Assembly: GCA_903934135.1 (NCBI GenBank) | Contig: CAIZMQ010000122.1 | Span: 1 to 52,576 of the forward strand | Source: an uncultured Verrucomicrobiota bacterium | GTDB taxonomy: Bacteria; Verrucomicrobiota; Verrucomicrobiia; Chthoniobacterales; JACTMZ01 | Reading direction: 5' to 3' | DNA length: 52,576 nucleotides | Part shown: piece by piece, positions 42,391 through 52,400 of the stretch | Layout of the letters: every line of letters starts with the position of its first letter | Position numbering within the stretch: the stretch's first letter is position 1 | Position numbers and translations under genes: made by a program | Notes under the pieces: model-generated | The model's input: the letters and a program-made list of their open reading frames with translations, nothing else | The model's database searches: none | What the model was told of the DNA's origin: nothing

Positions 42391-42422
42391 GCGGCGCGGT
42401 GGATCTTGTGTCCACCGACCGC
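42391..42422. repeat. REP-like palindromic repeat, solo copy
   Basis: gcggcgcggtggatcttgtgtccaccgaccgc; matches the RAYT-flanking unit. Confidence 0.8.
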
Positions 42423-42528
42423 CCCAGGCTGCGTCCCGGGCCGTCTGCCCATGAGATCCCCCGGTCACCAGAATGCCCCCCGTAGCATTGGCCTCCGCGC
42501 CCTTCTGGCCTAGAGTTCCCTCCACCCC

Positions 42529-44595
42529 ATGGCCAAGAAAACCCCCAGCACCCACCTCCCGATCTCGCCGGCCAAGCGTCGGCTCTTCATTGTCATCACC
42601 GTCGCGCTGCCTTTCCTTTTTCTCGCCGCGGCGGAATTGATCCTGCGCCTCTTCGGCTGGGGCGGCTACCCGGCGTGGATCCGTGAGGCCGGGACACTGC
42701 CCTCCGGCGCGACCCTTTGCATGGTCGAGCCCGCGGCGGCCAAACCCTACTTCTTCGCCAACCCGACCCGCCCGGGCTACGCCGAGCAGGCCAATTTCCT
42801 CCTGCCCAAGCCCGCGGATACCGTGCGTATTTTCCTCGTCGGCGAGTCCGCGGCCAAGGGCTACCCGCAACCGCGCAACCTCGCGATGTCCTCCTTCCTC
42901 CAAGCCATGCTCTCCGATGCCTGGCCGGGGAAAACCATCGAAGTGATCAACCTCGGCACGACCGCGGTGGCCAGCTTCCCGCTCGTCTATCAAGTGCGCG
43001 ATGCGCTCCGCTTCTCGCCCGACCTGTTCATCTTCTACACCGGCAACAATGAATTCTTCGGCGCCTACGGCACAGCCTCGATCAACGCGGCCGGCTCCCT
43101 CCCGCCCTGGGCCTTGCGCGCGATGCGCGCCGCGCGGGGCCTGGCCCTCGTTCAGGTGCTGGACAGCTGGCTTTACCGCAGCGCGGACGAAAACCGGAGC
43201 CTGATGGAGGAAATGATCGGCCAGACTGTCATACCCGCCGACTCCCCGTTGCGCGAAGCGGCGGCCCGCAATCTCGCGGCCAACCTCGGCACCATGCTCG
43301 ATGAAGTCAAAGCGGCGGGCGTCGCCTCCATGGTCTGCACCACCGCGAGCAACGAGTCGGGTCTCGCTCCGCTCGGGGAGGACGACACCGCCGGCCTCGA
43401 TGAGACGCAGCAGCGGGAGTTGCGCCGCCTCCTGGGCGAGGCGGCCGACGCGGCCGGGACCGATGACTTTCCCCGGGCGGTCAACCTCCTCCGTCAAGCC
43501 GTACAACTCGCCCCGCGCCACGCCCGGGCCCGCTTTCTCCTCGGCCAGGTGCTGGCCCGCGCCGACCAACCGGAACTGGCCCGCACCGCATTCCTCGAGG
43601 CTCGCGATTTCGACACCATGCCCTGGCGCCCGATCTCGCGGACCGAGCAGGCCATCCGCAACACTGCGCTGGTCAAGGGCGCCGTCCTTTGCGACATGGC
43701 CGAAATCTTCCGCCAGGAGAGCCCCGACGGGGCCACCGGCTGGGATTTGCTCGATGATCATGTCCACCTCACGCTCTCCGGTCAGGCCCTCGCCGCCCGG
43801 GCCATGATCGGCGCCATGGTCAACCTTTCCGGACCCCTCCAGCTCGGCCCGGACGAACTCGCCCTCGTGCAGGAGGATGAAGCCTACGCGGAAACCCTCG
43901 GCACCAACCGCTATGACGACTACCGGGTCAACCACACCCTGCGCGTCCTCTTCGGCGTGCCGTTCATGAAAAAGACCAATGCGGGGGCCTTCGGCGTCTT
44001 CAGCGGGCTGTGCCGCGAGGAGGAGGAAGGCATGAGTCCCGAGGTGCTGGCCGCGGCGCGCGAGTGGCAGACCTTCGGGCCGCACGCCGGCGGGCTCCGT
44101 CCGCTCACCGGTATGGTGGCCCGCGTCCTCCTGCGCGAGGGCAAGACGGAAGAAGCGCTCAAGTTCTACCAAATCGCGGCGCGCCAAGTCCCCGATTACA
44201 CCTCGTGGTATCTCGAATACGTCTACTTCGCCCTGGCCTGCCGGCAGAAAATCGACGGCACGCTCGACCCCGGAGCATTGGCCGAGGCGGCCGAAGCCAT
44301 CGCCCAAGGACAATTCCTCCTCACCCACGGGTATTCCGAGAGCGGGCTGACCGAGCGCTACCTCGGGCGCTTGCATCAGCTGCGGGGGGAATGGGCCGAG
44401 GCCATTCCCTACCTCCTCGCCGCGCGGGGCAAGATGCAGGCCGAAGACCTCGTTGCCACCGACCAGGCGCTGATTTTGTCCTTCCTGCAAACCGGGCAGA
44501 AGCAGAAGGCCTTGGCCCTGGCCGACGATGGAATCAAGAACAGCGGCCAGTTCGCCGAGATCTACCGCCGCCTGCGGGCCGAGGCCGGGCGGTAG
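42529..44595 (+). CDS. Membrane-anchored SGNH/GDSL-like hydrolase with inserted TPR region
   Basis: N-terminal TM LFIVITVALPFLFLAAAELIL; blocks VGESAAKG, YTGNNEFFG and DDHVHLTLSG; TPR-like AVNLLRQAVQLAPRHARARFLLGQVLARADQPELARTAFLEA between them. Confidence 0.78.
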   Translation: MAKKTPSTHLPISPAKRRLFIVITVALPFLFLAAAELILRLFGWGGYPAWIREAGTLPSGATLCMVEPAAAKPYFFANPTRPGYAEQANFLLPKPADTVRIFLVGESAAKGYPQPRNLAMSSFLQAMLSDAWPGKTIEVINLGTTAVASFPLVYQVRDALRFSPDLFIFYTGNNEFFGAYGTASINAAGSLPPWALRAMRAARGLALVQVLDSWLYRSADENRSLMEEMIGQTVIPADSPLREAAARNLAANLGTMLDEVKAAGVASMVCTTASNESGLAPLGEDDTAGLDETQQRELRRLLGEAADAAGTDDFPRAVNLLRQAVQLAPRHARARFLLGQVLARADQPELARTAFLEARDFDTMPWRPISRTEQAIRNTALVKGAVLCDMAEIFRQESPDGATGWDLLDDHVHLTLSGQALAARAMIGAMVNLSGPLQLGPDELALVQEDEAYAETLGTNRYDDYRVNHTLRVLFGVPFMKKTNAGAFGVFSGLCREEEEGMSPEVLAAAREWQTFGPHAGGLRPLTGMVARVLLREGKTEEALKFYQIAARQVPDYTSWYLEYVYFALACRQKIDGTLDPGALAEAAEAIAQGQFLLTHGYSESGLTERYLGRLHQLRGEWAEAIPYLLAARGKMQAEDLVATDQALILSFLQTGQKQKALALADDGIKNSGQFAEIYRRLRAEAGR

Positions 44596-44610
44596 CACGC
44601 CGGACTCGCC

Positions 44611-44752
44611 TTTCCCGTCCACGGGGACGAGCCCCGTGGCGCGGGGGACGGTGGTGCGGACCTTGAGGGAAGAGAGGGATGAGACTTGAGTTTGAAACTT
44701 GAGTGAAATGCTGGGCGGCGCGGTGGACCTTGTGTCCACCGACCGCAACAGG
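44611..44752. repeat. Composite REP-like module at the 3' side of the RAYT-like gene
   Basis: Hairpin CCACGGGG-acgag-CCCCGTGG (44619-44639), spacer ttgagggaagagagggatgagacttgagtttgaaacttgagtgaaatgctg, then gggcggcgcGGTGGACcttgtGTCCACCgaccgc (44713-44746). Confidence 0.88.
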
Positions 44753-44756
44753 CGGC

Positions 44757-45560
44757 TCAGCGCCGCCGCACGTGCGCGAGCGGATAGGAGGAAAACGTCC
44801 CCGCGTAAACCCGCGAGTCGAAAAGCAGACACCCCGCCGCACGATTGAGCGCCCCTCGTAGCGCGCCGGCGATCGCGTCCGGCGACTGCGCGGACGGCCC
44901 ACGCACCGCCAGATGCACGTGATCCGGCATCACGGCGAGAGAATGCACCCCCGGCCGCGCCTCCCCCGGGCCGCCCGCCGCCGACAGCTCCGCGCTCCAA
45001 GACCGCACGGCCGCCGTCACCTTGGGCAGAAAATCCTCCCGCCCGATCCGCCAGCGACCGCCGGTCACCGCGACGAGGTGCAGGTTATACCAATAACGGC
45101 CGTGCCCACTGGCCAAGGGCTCGTCGAGATCGACGGCCCCATCCTCCCAGGCTGCCTCCGCCAGCGAGTGGGCGTAGCGCGGATCGGCCAGATCCGCGCG
45201 ATCCAATTGGGTGGCGATGTAGCGGAGCACGACCTCGTGGGTGTTTTCCCCGAGGGAACGCACCGCGACTTTGCGCTGCAGGCCGTGACGCCACCCGGCT
45301 CCGCGCAAGGCATGATCAAGGCGGCCCTTGGCGCGGGCTGCGACGAATTCCGGCGAGGCATTTCCCGGTGCTTCGAAGGTGAACTGGACCAAATCCGGTT
45401 GCCAGCGGTGGGCGAGGCGGCGCAGGCCGTCGGAGGCCCAGGCCGCGTCGAGGGTGGGGAGGAAGTCGTCGCTCGGCTCGGGTGGAAAGGGTTCGTCCTT
45501 CGGCCAGCCTGTCCAGGAATACGCGATGCGGTGGACGAGGTCCGTGCGTCTCGTGCGCAT
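44757..45560 (-). CDS. REP-associated/IS200-like HUH (Y1) transposase family protein (RAYT-like)
   Basis: LAVMPDHVHLAVRG carries the HUH motif; upstream VAARAKGRLDHALR..RKVAVRSLGENTHEVVLRYIATQ and GRYWYNLHLVAV; Tyr-containing C-terminal SRVYAGTFSSYPLAHVR. ATG at 45560. Confidence 0.75.
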   Translation of the reverse strand: MRTRRTDLVHRIAYSWTGWPKDEPFPPEPSDDFLPTLDAAWASDGLRRLAHRWQPDLVQFTFEAPGNASPEFVAARAKGRLDHALRGAGWRHGLQRKVAVRSLGENTHEVVLRYIATQLDRADLADPRYAHSLAEAAWEDGAVDLDEPLASGHGRYWYNLHLVAVTGGRWRIGREDFLPKVTAAVRSWSAELSAAGGPGEARPGVHSLAVMPDHVHLAVRGPSAQSPDAIAGALRGALNRAAGCLLFDSRVYAGTFSSYPLAHVRRR

Positions 45561-45577
45561 AGGCGGACCTTGGCCCT

Positions 45578-45900
45578 CTCCCGTCCACGGGGACAAGCCC
45601 CGTGGCGCGGGGATGGTAGCGGAGTGAGGGGCAGACCAACGGCGAGCTCCGGGCGGCGCGGTGGACCGTGAGGGAAGAGAGGGATGAGACTTGAGTTTGA
45701 AACTTGAGTGAAATGCTGGACGGCGCGGTGGACCTTGAGGGAGGAGAGGGGATGAGACTTGAGCTGTGTGGGCGGTGGGCTCTGCTCCGGGCGGCGCGGT
45801 GGACCTTGAGGGAGGAGAGGGGATTGGGACTTGAGCCGTGTGGGCGGCGGGCTCTGCTCCGGGCGGCGCGGTGGACCTTGTGTCCACCGACCGCAACGGG
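45578..45900. repeat. Composite REP-like module expanded into a ~70-bp tandem array at the 5' side of the RAYT-like gene
   Basis: Hairpin CCACGGGG-acaag-CCCCGTGG (45585-45605); gggcggcgcggtggacc-like unit starts near 45651, 45719, 45789 and 45861; the last has the full GGTGGACcttgtGTCCACCgaccgc palindrome. Confidence 0.88.
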
Positions 45901-46029
45901 TCCTCCTCCAGGCGGCGGCCCCGAACCTTGGGGTTAGGGGAGGGGGGACCCGCACCGCCCCGAAAACCCGCCCGGAAGAGGGGTCCCCCGGGCCCCGGCA
46001 GCGGGGTCGAAATTCTTGAAAAATTTTCG

Positions 46030-46058
46030 TTGACCTGCCGGCAAATCGGGCGTACGTA
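46030..46058 (+). promoter_or_regulatory. Candidate sigma70-type promoter of PEP-CTERM gene 46132
   Basis: TTGACC, 17 nt, TACGTA, preceded by ttgaaaaattttcg. Confidence 0.35.
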
Positions 46059-46131
46059 ATTTCCATAAATGGCACAGTCTTTTTGAGGCTGCGGCCATTG
46101 CAAATACCCCCAACACCTTAATTCCCCCCTT

Positions 46132-46794
46132 ATGAAAAAACTCCTCCTTGCGGCGGCTGTGATGGCTGCTGCCTTTGTATTGGCATCTAACAGTGTTCAG
46201 GCCGCCAGTGGCATCTATGGCGGTTACGTCACGATTGGTGGAATAAAATACAAATCCAGCTCCACATATGCCGGCTCTGAACCTACCTTGGGAGCAACGT
46301 CATTGGGAAGCTTCGCCATAGGCGGCAATCTTGTGCTTTCTGCTGCCGAAACTTTGGCATTTCAAGACGGCGGCAGTTCTACTTTCGCGGGAGCTTTAGC
46401 TTATCGGGTTCGTTTATCTACAGCCCCCAAGTCGACCAATCCGAGTGATTACACCTTTCAGGACATGGGCAATGGCGTTAGTATAGGTGGTAACAACAGA
46501 AAATTTGATTTTTCCGGTGGATCCTTCAATTTGCTAAGTGGATATAGCCCCGCATCCCCCACAGATTACAGCATCGATATCGTGCATAAAATCGGGGCCA
46601 ACGATGGCGGTGGCGGTTCCAACTTCGAGTGGTTGGCCAATCTCAACAGCACGCAACCCGGCAACACAACTTGGGGAGCTATCAATGCCTTCACCGCCAC
46701 GTACACCGTTGTCCCTGAGCCCTCGACCTATGCACTGCTTGGTTTAGGAGCAATTGCCATCTTTAGTTATGCCGTGCGTCGTCGTAAGTCATGA
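46132..46794 (+). CDS. PEP-CTERM protein
   Basis: Signal peptide MKKLLLAAAVMAAAFVLASNSVQA; C-terminus VPEPSTYALLGLGAIAIFSYAVRRRKS. Confidence 0.92.
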   Translation: MKKLLLAAAVMAAAFVLASNSVQAASGIYGGYVTIGGIKYKSSSTYAGSEPTLGATSLGSFAIGGNLVLSAAETLAFQDGGSSTFAGALAYRVRLSTAPKSTNPSDYTFQDMGNGVSIGGNNRKFDFSGGSFNLLSGYSPASPTDYSIDIVHKIGANDGGGGSNFEWLANLNSTQPGNTTWGAINAFTATYTVVPEPSTYALLGLGAIAIFSYAVRRRKS

Positions 46795-46909
46795 AGGTGC
46801 GCACTTCTCAGCAAAAAATGTGAGGTCCTGTTCTGCACGGCTTTTGACCAGTGTGTATACGACACCCGCTCGTCTTTTCCTTTAAAGTCTTCTAAATCAG
46901 GCAGTGGCT

Positions 46910-47860
46910 TTATTCGCCGCTCCTGATGGTTTTCTCCTCAGTAATTTCCTCGAGCATTTCTTGCGCCTGAATTTGCCCGCCTTCGGCCGCCTTCTTGAGC
47001 CACTTGATTCCCTCGCTGCGACCGTGCTCACCAAAACTTTTGCCTCGAAGGTAGAGAGTGGCGAGTGCGAATTGGAATTCAACGTTTCCGGCTTTTGCTA
47101 GGGGTAGCGTCATTTCGGCGGCCTTTTCCTCGTTTTTCTCCAGCCCATAATCGCCGTGTGCGGTGGCCCCAGCCAAGAAAAACAGCGCCTCAGAATACCC
47201 CTCATTCGCCGCGCTGGTGAGCCAGGACATAACTTCCGAATTTACTTCAGGTTCTTCCTCGTTGCTCAAAACTGCTAACGCCAAGGAGTATTTAATTGGG
47301 TTACTGCCTTGCGCGGCAGCCGTGCGGGCCCAAGCCAAAGCTGCGTCTCGGTCGACAGGTGTCCCCCGCCCTTCGAAATACATCATGGCCAATTCGAACT
47401 GCGCCTCGGCGAATCCCAACTCCGCCGCGCGTTTCATCTGCCCGAAAGCATTAAGGTTGGACTGCTCGACGGCAACTCCGGTCGCGCTGAGAGTGGCCAG
47501 AAGATAGATCGCTTCGGCGTCATCCTGCTCCGCCGCTTGGCGCAAGAGCTCGACCCCGCGCTGCTGGAGCTGTGTGTCTTCGATGTTTGTCACATAGGCT
47601 TTTCCCAACTTTGTCTGGGCCCAAGCTTCGCCGCGCGTGGCGGCGTCGGCATATTCGGATTCCAAGCGGGTCGACAAGCGCTCGATTTGCCGCATCTCCG
47701 GCCGCGACAAATCCACGGGTGCTTTTTCCGGGGCCAGGCGTTCGCCGGAGAGGGTCACTCCCGCCGGTTTGGTCGAGAGGCCCGGATCGGTCTGGGCTGG
47801 GCCGGTCGCCACGTTGGCCAGGAGGAAAGCCGCCCCGCAAACCGCATGTCTCTTCTTCAT
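46910..47860 (-). CDS. Secreted Sel1-like repeat protein
   Basis: MKRAAELGFAEAQFELAMMYFEGRGTPVDRDAALAWARTAAAQG, WLKKAAEGGQIQAQEML; N-terminal signal peptide. Confidence 0.9.
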   Translation of the reverse strand: MKKRHAVCGAAFLLANVATGPAQTDPGLSTKPAGVTLSGERLAPEKAPVDLSRPEMRQIERLSTRLESEYADAATRGEAWAQTKLGKAYVTNIEDTQLQQRGVELLRQAAEQDDAEAIYLLATLSATGVAVEQSNLNAFGQMKRAAELGFAEAQFELAMMYFEGRGTPVDRDAALAWARTAAAQGSNPIKYSLALAVLSNEEEPEVNSEVMSWLTSAANEGYSEALFFLAGATAHGDYGLEKNEEKAAEMTLPLAKAGNVEFQFALATLYLRGKSFGEHGRSEGIKWLKKAAEGGQIQAQEMLEEITEEKTIRSGE

Positions 47861-48108
47861 TTTATAAACCTACTTCCACCCTCGACCGCCCTCAAGCTTC
47901 GGGCGGCGCGGTGGCGGGGTGAACGTCCGTTTACTTTTCGACTATGGATCGAGTGGTGGGGCTGGGCGTTTGCCTCGGGGCCATCTTCACTGCGTTCCGG
48001 TTGGACCGGCCGTGTTGAATCCCCGAGAAGGTTCGCGGTCGGCCCGGAGGTCCGACCCTACCCCGGGGCGGAAGGACAAAGTGCAAATGCGGTGCCCCAA
48101 GCGTCGGC

Positions 48109-49263
48109 TCAGTAGATCAATCCGATCGACGCGGTGTAGGCGTGAAGGAAATTGCGGCCGGCCACGGGACCGATTTCGCCGTTGCAGAAGAAGCCGGCGG
48201 AGGGGAGGGGTCCGAGTGCCTCCGCGACGACCCGGGCGTCATGGTCGGGGCTGCCGAAAAGATTTTTGCCCCGGCCGTTGCAGCAGAAGAGAAGCGAGGC
48301 GACCGGTTTTTCGGCCCGCCGGGCGAGGGGGGCAAGGAGGGCTTTGAGTTCTTCGTCCGCGCTGACCGCATCGCGCAACTGGTATTGCAAGGTCTGCCCG
48401 GTGCGCGGATGCGCGCCGACCACCACCGCGCCGGTGGCGGGATCGGCCCCGAGGATGTTGCGCACCAAAAAATCACCGCGGGCGAATTTCTCTTTGTATT
48501 CGTCGACGACCAAACCGGCGAAAAGATTGCCGCGGGCGCGTTGTTTGTCCGCCTCGGCCAGCGTGTTGAAAGCCTGCTCAAGCACCTGATAAGCGGGGCG
48601 GGAGCCGAGTTCATAGAGGAGATGTTCTTCCGCCCGGGTAACCGGCAGGGCCTCGCCGATCGGACGGCATCCTTGGCTGACCACCGTTTCGATCCGCACG
48701 CCGTCCAGGGCGATGGCGAGGGCATCGGAGGTGTCGCCAATGGCCGGACCGAAAACGGTCACGTCCTCGTCCCCGCGGGGTCCGCCGGCCAGGCCGCCGA
48801 GGACGGGGGCGCCGGGGAAGGCGAGGTTCCATTCGCGCAGCCAGGTGTCGGCGTCGAAGCGGAACGGATTGGCCAGAAAGAGCCAAGCTTGAGCCGGACC
48901 GCCGGCCGCTTCATGCCAAAACGAGTCGCCCTGCGAGGTCTCGACCTGGGCTTGGGAAAGTGGGACGGCGCGGACTTTTGCCTCCGGCAGATGAAGAAAA
49001 AGAAGGGAGAACCCCTCGGTCGTCTCGCCTTCGCAGGACGTGCCAATCAGACCGGAACCGGTGCAACCGGCGAGAAAGGGAACATGGCCATGCACCGCGA
49101 CGATCTCTTGGAATTCGGCCAGGTGGGGGGTGTAGCCGGCCGAGAGGAAAGCCAAGGCCAGGGTCGGGGCTCCGCCCAATTCCGCCCGCATTTCTTCCGC
49201 GGCCGTGCGCACGCGTGATTCGTCGAACGCGTGCAAAACAAGGCGGGAGACGGCACGGTTCAT
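48109..49263 (-). CDS. FIST N/C sensory-domain protein
   Basis: FLAGCTGSGLIGTSCEGETTEGFSLLFL, VLGGLAGGP, VSQGCRPIGEALPVTRAE, GRGKNLFGSPDHDARVVAEALGPLPSAGFFCNGEIGPVAGRNFLHAYTASIGLI. Start may be 49356. Confidence 0.88.
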   Translation of the reverse strand: MNRAVSRLVLHAFDESRVRTAAEEMRAELGGAPTLALAFLSAGYTPHLAEFQEIVAVHGHVPFLAGCTGSGLIGTSCEGETTEGFSLLFLHLPEAKVRAVPLSQAQVETSQGDSFWHEAAGGPAQAWLFLANPFRFDADTWLREWNLAFPGAPVLGGLAGGPRGDEDVTVFGPAIGDTSDALAIALDGVRIETVVSQGCRPIGEALPVTRAEEHLLYELGSRPAYQVLEQAFNTLAEADKQRARGNLFAGLVVDEYKEKFARGDFLVRNILGADPATGAVVVGAHPRTGQTLQYQLRDAVSADEELKALLAPLARRAEKPVASLLFCCNGRGKNLFGSPDHDARVVAEALGPLPSAGFFCNGEIGPVAGRNFLHAYTASIGLIY

Positions 49264-49432
49264 CAATGGGGAAAGATCCCCGCTGCTGGGCAGCAGGTCA
49301 AATGAAGGTTTTTGGTTTATTTGCGGCGTTTTTGGTTGAACATCTGCGTCTTCCAACCTGTCGAAGGAAGAGGTTGAAAAATTTTCGTGTCGGGCTTCAT
49401 TGACAGATCAACCAACTTTCTTCCCTTCTCCC

Positions 49433-52400
49433 ATGAACCCCGCTCTCCGCCAGCCATCCGCAAAGCGCTTTTCCCCGGCGCGCCTGGCCTGCGTTTTACT
49501 GGCCCTGCTGCCTCTGACGGCCGCCGCCCAGCAGGCCAATATCTGGCACCTTTCGGCGTCGACGCAGGAGGGCATCCCCGGGACGATGCGCGATCCGGCC
49601 ACCCCGGGTGCCAGCCAGGGCGTGACCTTTTACCAGGGTGTCTGGAAGGGGGATGGGGCCAACCAGACGGGGGGGCGGCTATTTTACCGGATCAACGGGG
49701 GGAGTTGGCAACCGGTCAGTCTCGGTTTCCACTCGAATGTCGGTTCCGGTCAAAGTCTCAACCAATTCTGGAAGGCGTCACTGACCATGCCGGGCGCGGT
49801 CGGTGCGGTGGTGCAGTATTACTTCATCACCGACTTCAGTAACCGCTCTCCAACCTTTGTCCACTCGGGCAACACGGTGGGAACCGTCGAGTCCGCAGCG
49901 CAGGCCAATCCGTTTTCCTTCACCGTGGCCCCGCCCCGCCCGGTCTTTACGGTGAACGGAGCGAATGGCGACTATTCGAAGTCCAACTTCTACCTCGACG
50001 AGAACAACGACCCTGCTTTCCCCACCTTGCCCGTGCGCGTGAACCCCGGGATCGCCGCACAGGTCGAGGTCTTCACCAACCTGAACAACCGCGACCGGGC
50101 GAATGATGACTTCAACAATGACGGGATCGAGGATGGCATTCTTCCGCCGGATGGCAACCTGACCACGACGGCCGACACCGGGGCTTATTTCCAGGCCTAT
50201 GCGATGGCCGATCCGGACAACGACGGCACCTACGAGCTGGATCTTCCCGTGCTCAAGACCGGGGCCTACCGGGTCACCGCCCGCTACCGGGCCGGGCCGA
50301 ACGATGCGTGGACCTGGCTGGGCAGTTCCGGGATCCGCGACCATGCCGTGGTTGTGGCGCCGAAGATCGCCCGCGACATGCGCGTCTACGAGCTGCATGT
50401 GGCCAATGCCAACGCCACGGCAGCCAACTTCGCCGGACGCGGGACCTTCGAGGATCTCCACGATCCGGCCAAACGGGTCAATATTACCTGGCTGCAAAAT
50501 CTCGGGGTCAACTGGATCTGGTTCCAGCCATTCCATCCGCAGGGGCTGGAAGGACGCCAACCCGATCCGGCCAACAACAACCAGCCCTACGATCCGGGCA
50601 GTCCTTACTCGATCCGCAACTTCTGGGAAATCAATCCTCTCTACACCCGCAGCTACAACGGCAATTTGAACGACCCCGCGGCGAATCCGGCCAACTACAC
50701 CGCATCGATGACCGCTTTCCGGAATTTTGCCCTCGCGGCCGATCAAGGCGGAATCCAGCTGATGCTGGATTTTCCCTTTAACCACACCGCGCCGGACGTG
50801 GTCCTCGGGTCCAAAGGCGTGGAGATTTTCGGCGCGGCGGGCGGTTGGCAACCCGGGGACAAAATCCGCGACCGCGTCCCGGGATTCTTTTCGACCGACG
50901 GCAGTGGCGGAGCAGCCGCTTACAGCGCGCCGGCCCAGACGGCCAGTCAGATTGCCACCGCGCCCGATCGCAACGATTTCGGCAAGTGGAGCGATGTGCG
51001 GGATGTTTATTTCGGCAAATACGCGACGCTCGTCATCGGCGATCCCAGCGCCGAGACCAGTCGCGCCACCACCCGCAACGAGGGCGACTGGATGGACTTC
51101 GGCGGGATGTCCGCCACGACAAGAGGGGTCTGGCGCTACTTCGGCGAGGTGCTACCCCATTGGATCGTCCAGTCGGGTCACCGCGGATACAACTCGACCA
51201 GTGCGGACGGCGCATCGCGCGCCGAGCTGGATGCCGCGGGGATCGATGGCCTGCGCAAGGACTTCGGCCAGGGGCTTCCGCCCCACGCCATGGAATACCT
51301 CATCAACCGCACGCACGAGGTGAAGTGGAGTTTCGTCTTCATGACCGAAAGTCTCGACGGCGAGCAGGTAACCTACCGCTCGAGCCGCCACTTCCCCGTG
51401 CTCAACGAGAACATCGTGTTCCCCCTCCAGGGCGCCACGACCACGTCCGCTTACCGCTCGATCATGGAGGGCCGCCGCAGCGCCTACGGTCAGAGCCTTG
51501 TCCTACTCAACAACACCTCCCACGACGAATTGCCCTACGCCGACCCTTGGGAAGCGCTCATCCGCTACACCACGGTCTCCACGACCGACGGCGCGCCCAT
51601 GCTGATGTACGGCCAGGAAATCGGCACCGGGCAGAAAGCGCAGAATTCCGTGCCCCAAGGCGGCTTCGATTGGTACGAGGAAAATTTCGGAAAATTCATC
51701 CCGCACTTCAAAAAGTGGAATTCAATGCAGCCCCAGTGGAGCGCCTATGACCGCAATGCCTTCGGCGTGCAGTTCCTCCGCCCTGCCTACGCGGCCGTCG
51801 GCCAAGCCCGCGCTTCGAGCCCCGCCCTGCGCAGCTCCAACCGCTGGTTCCTTAATCCCCGGGGGAGCAACGACCCCGATCCGGACATCTTTGCGGTGGC
51901 CAAATACACCTCCGGCGGGTCGCCCGTCGCGCAGCAGGATGTGGTCCTCGCTTTCACCAGCCTCGATCGGAGCAACCCGCAAGCCAATACCTTCGGCGTG
52001 ACCTCCGCGCTGGCCGACATCCTCGGCCTGCGAGCCGGGCGAATCTACAATGCGAAGAACATCGCGGCTTACGCCGGCCGGGACAACGAGCAGAGTAATC
52101 GCCGCGAGCAATGGATCTGGGGTTCCGGTGTCGCGCGTTCCCGGATCGAGGCCGATGGCATCTCCGTCTCGTTCAACCCCGTGCCAATATCGGACGCCGC
52201 GTGGGCGACCGCACCCTACGAGGCCAAGTTTCTTCAAGTCTATGACGTGACCCCGCCGACCGGTGCGCCGACCGGGTTGCAAGGTCCCAATGCCGCCGCC
52301 TTCGCCGTCGGCCGCAGCGTTCCGTTCTCCTGGCCAGCCCTGCCCGCCGATGCGGCCGGTGTCGTTCCGGCTTACGAAGTCACGGTCACGGTCAACGGAA

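Noticed and set aside
41998-45000. 1000-aa minus-strand ORF
   Set aside because: Spans antisense of the PEP-CTERM and SGNH-TPR genes, the REP module and part of the RAYT-like gene in another frame; not a real gene.
45651-45900. Possible CRISPR array
   Set aside because: Repeats of ~70 bp are contiguous without unique spacers of uniform length, contain palindromes, and no cas genes are present.
45561-46103. N-terminal extension of the RAYT-like ORF (STAPPGAEPAAHTAQVPIPSPPSRSTAPPGAE...)
   Set aside because: Repeated peptide is just translation of the tandem REP array; the conserved protein starts at about 45560.
49387-49842. 151-aa ORF MSGFIDRSTNFLPFSHEP...
   Set aside because: Out of frame with the signal-peptide-bearing GH13-like CDS beginning at 49433.
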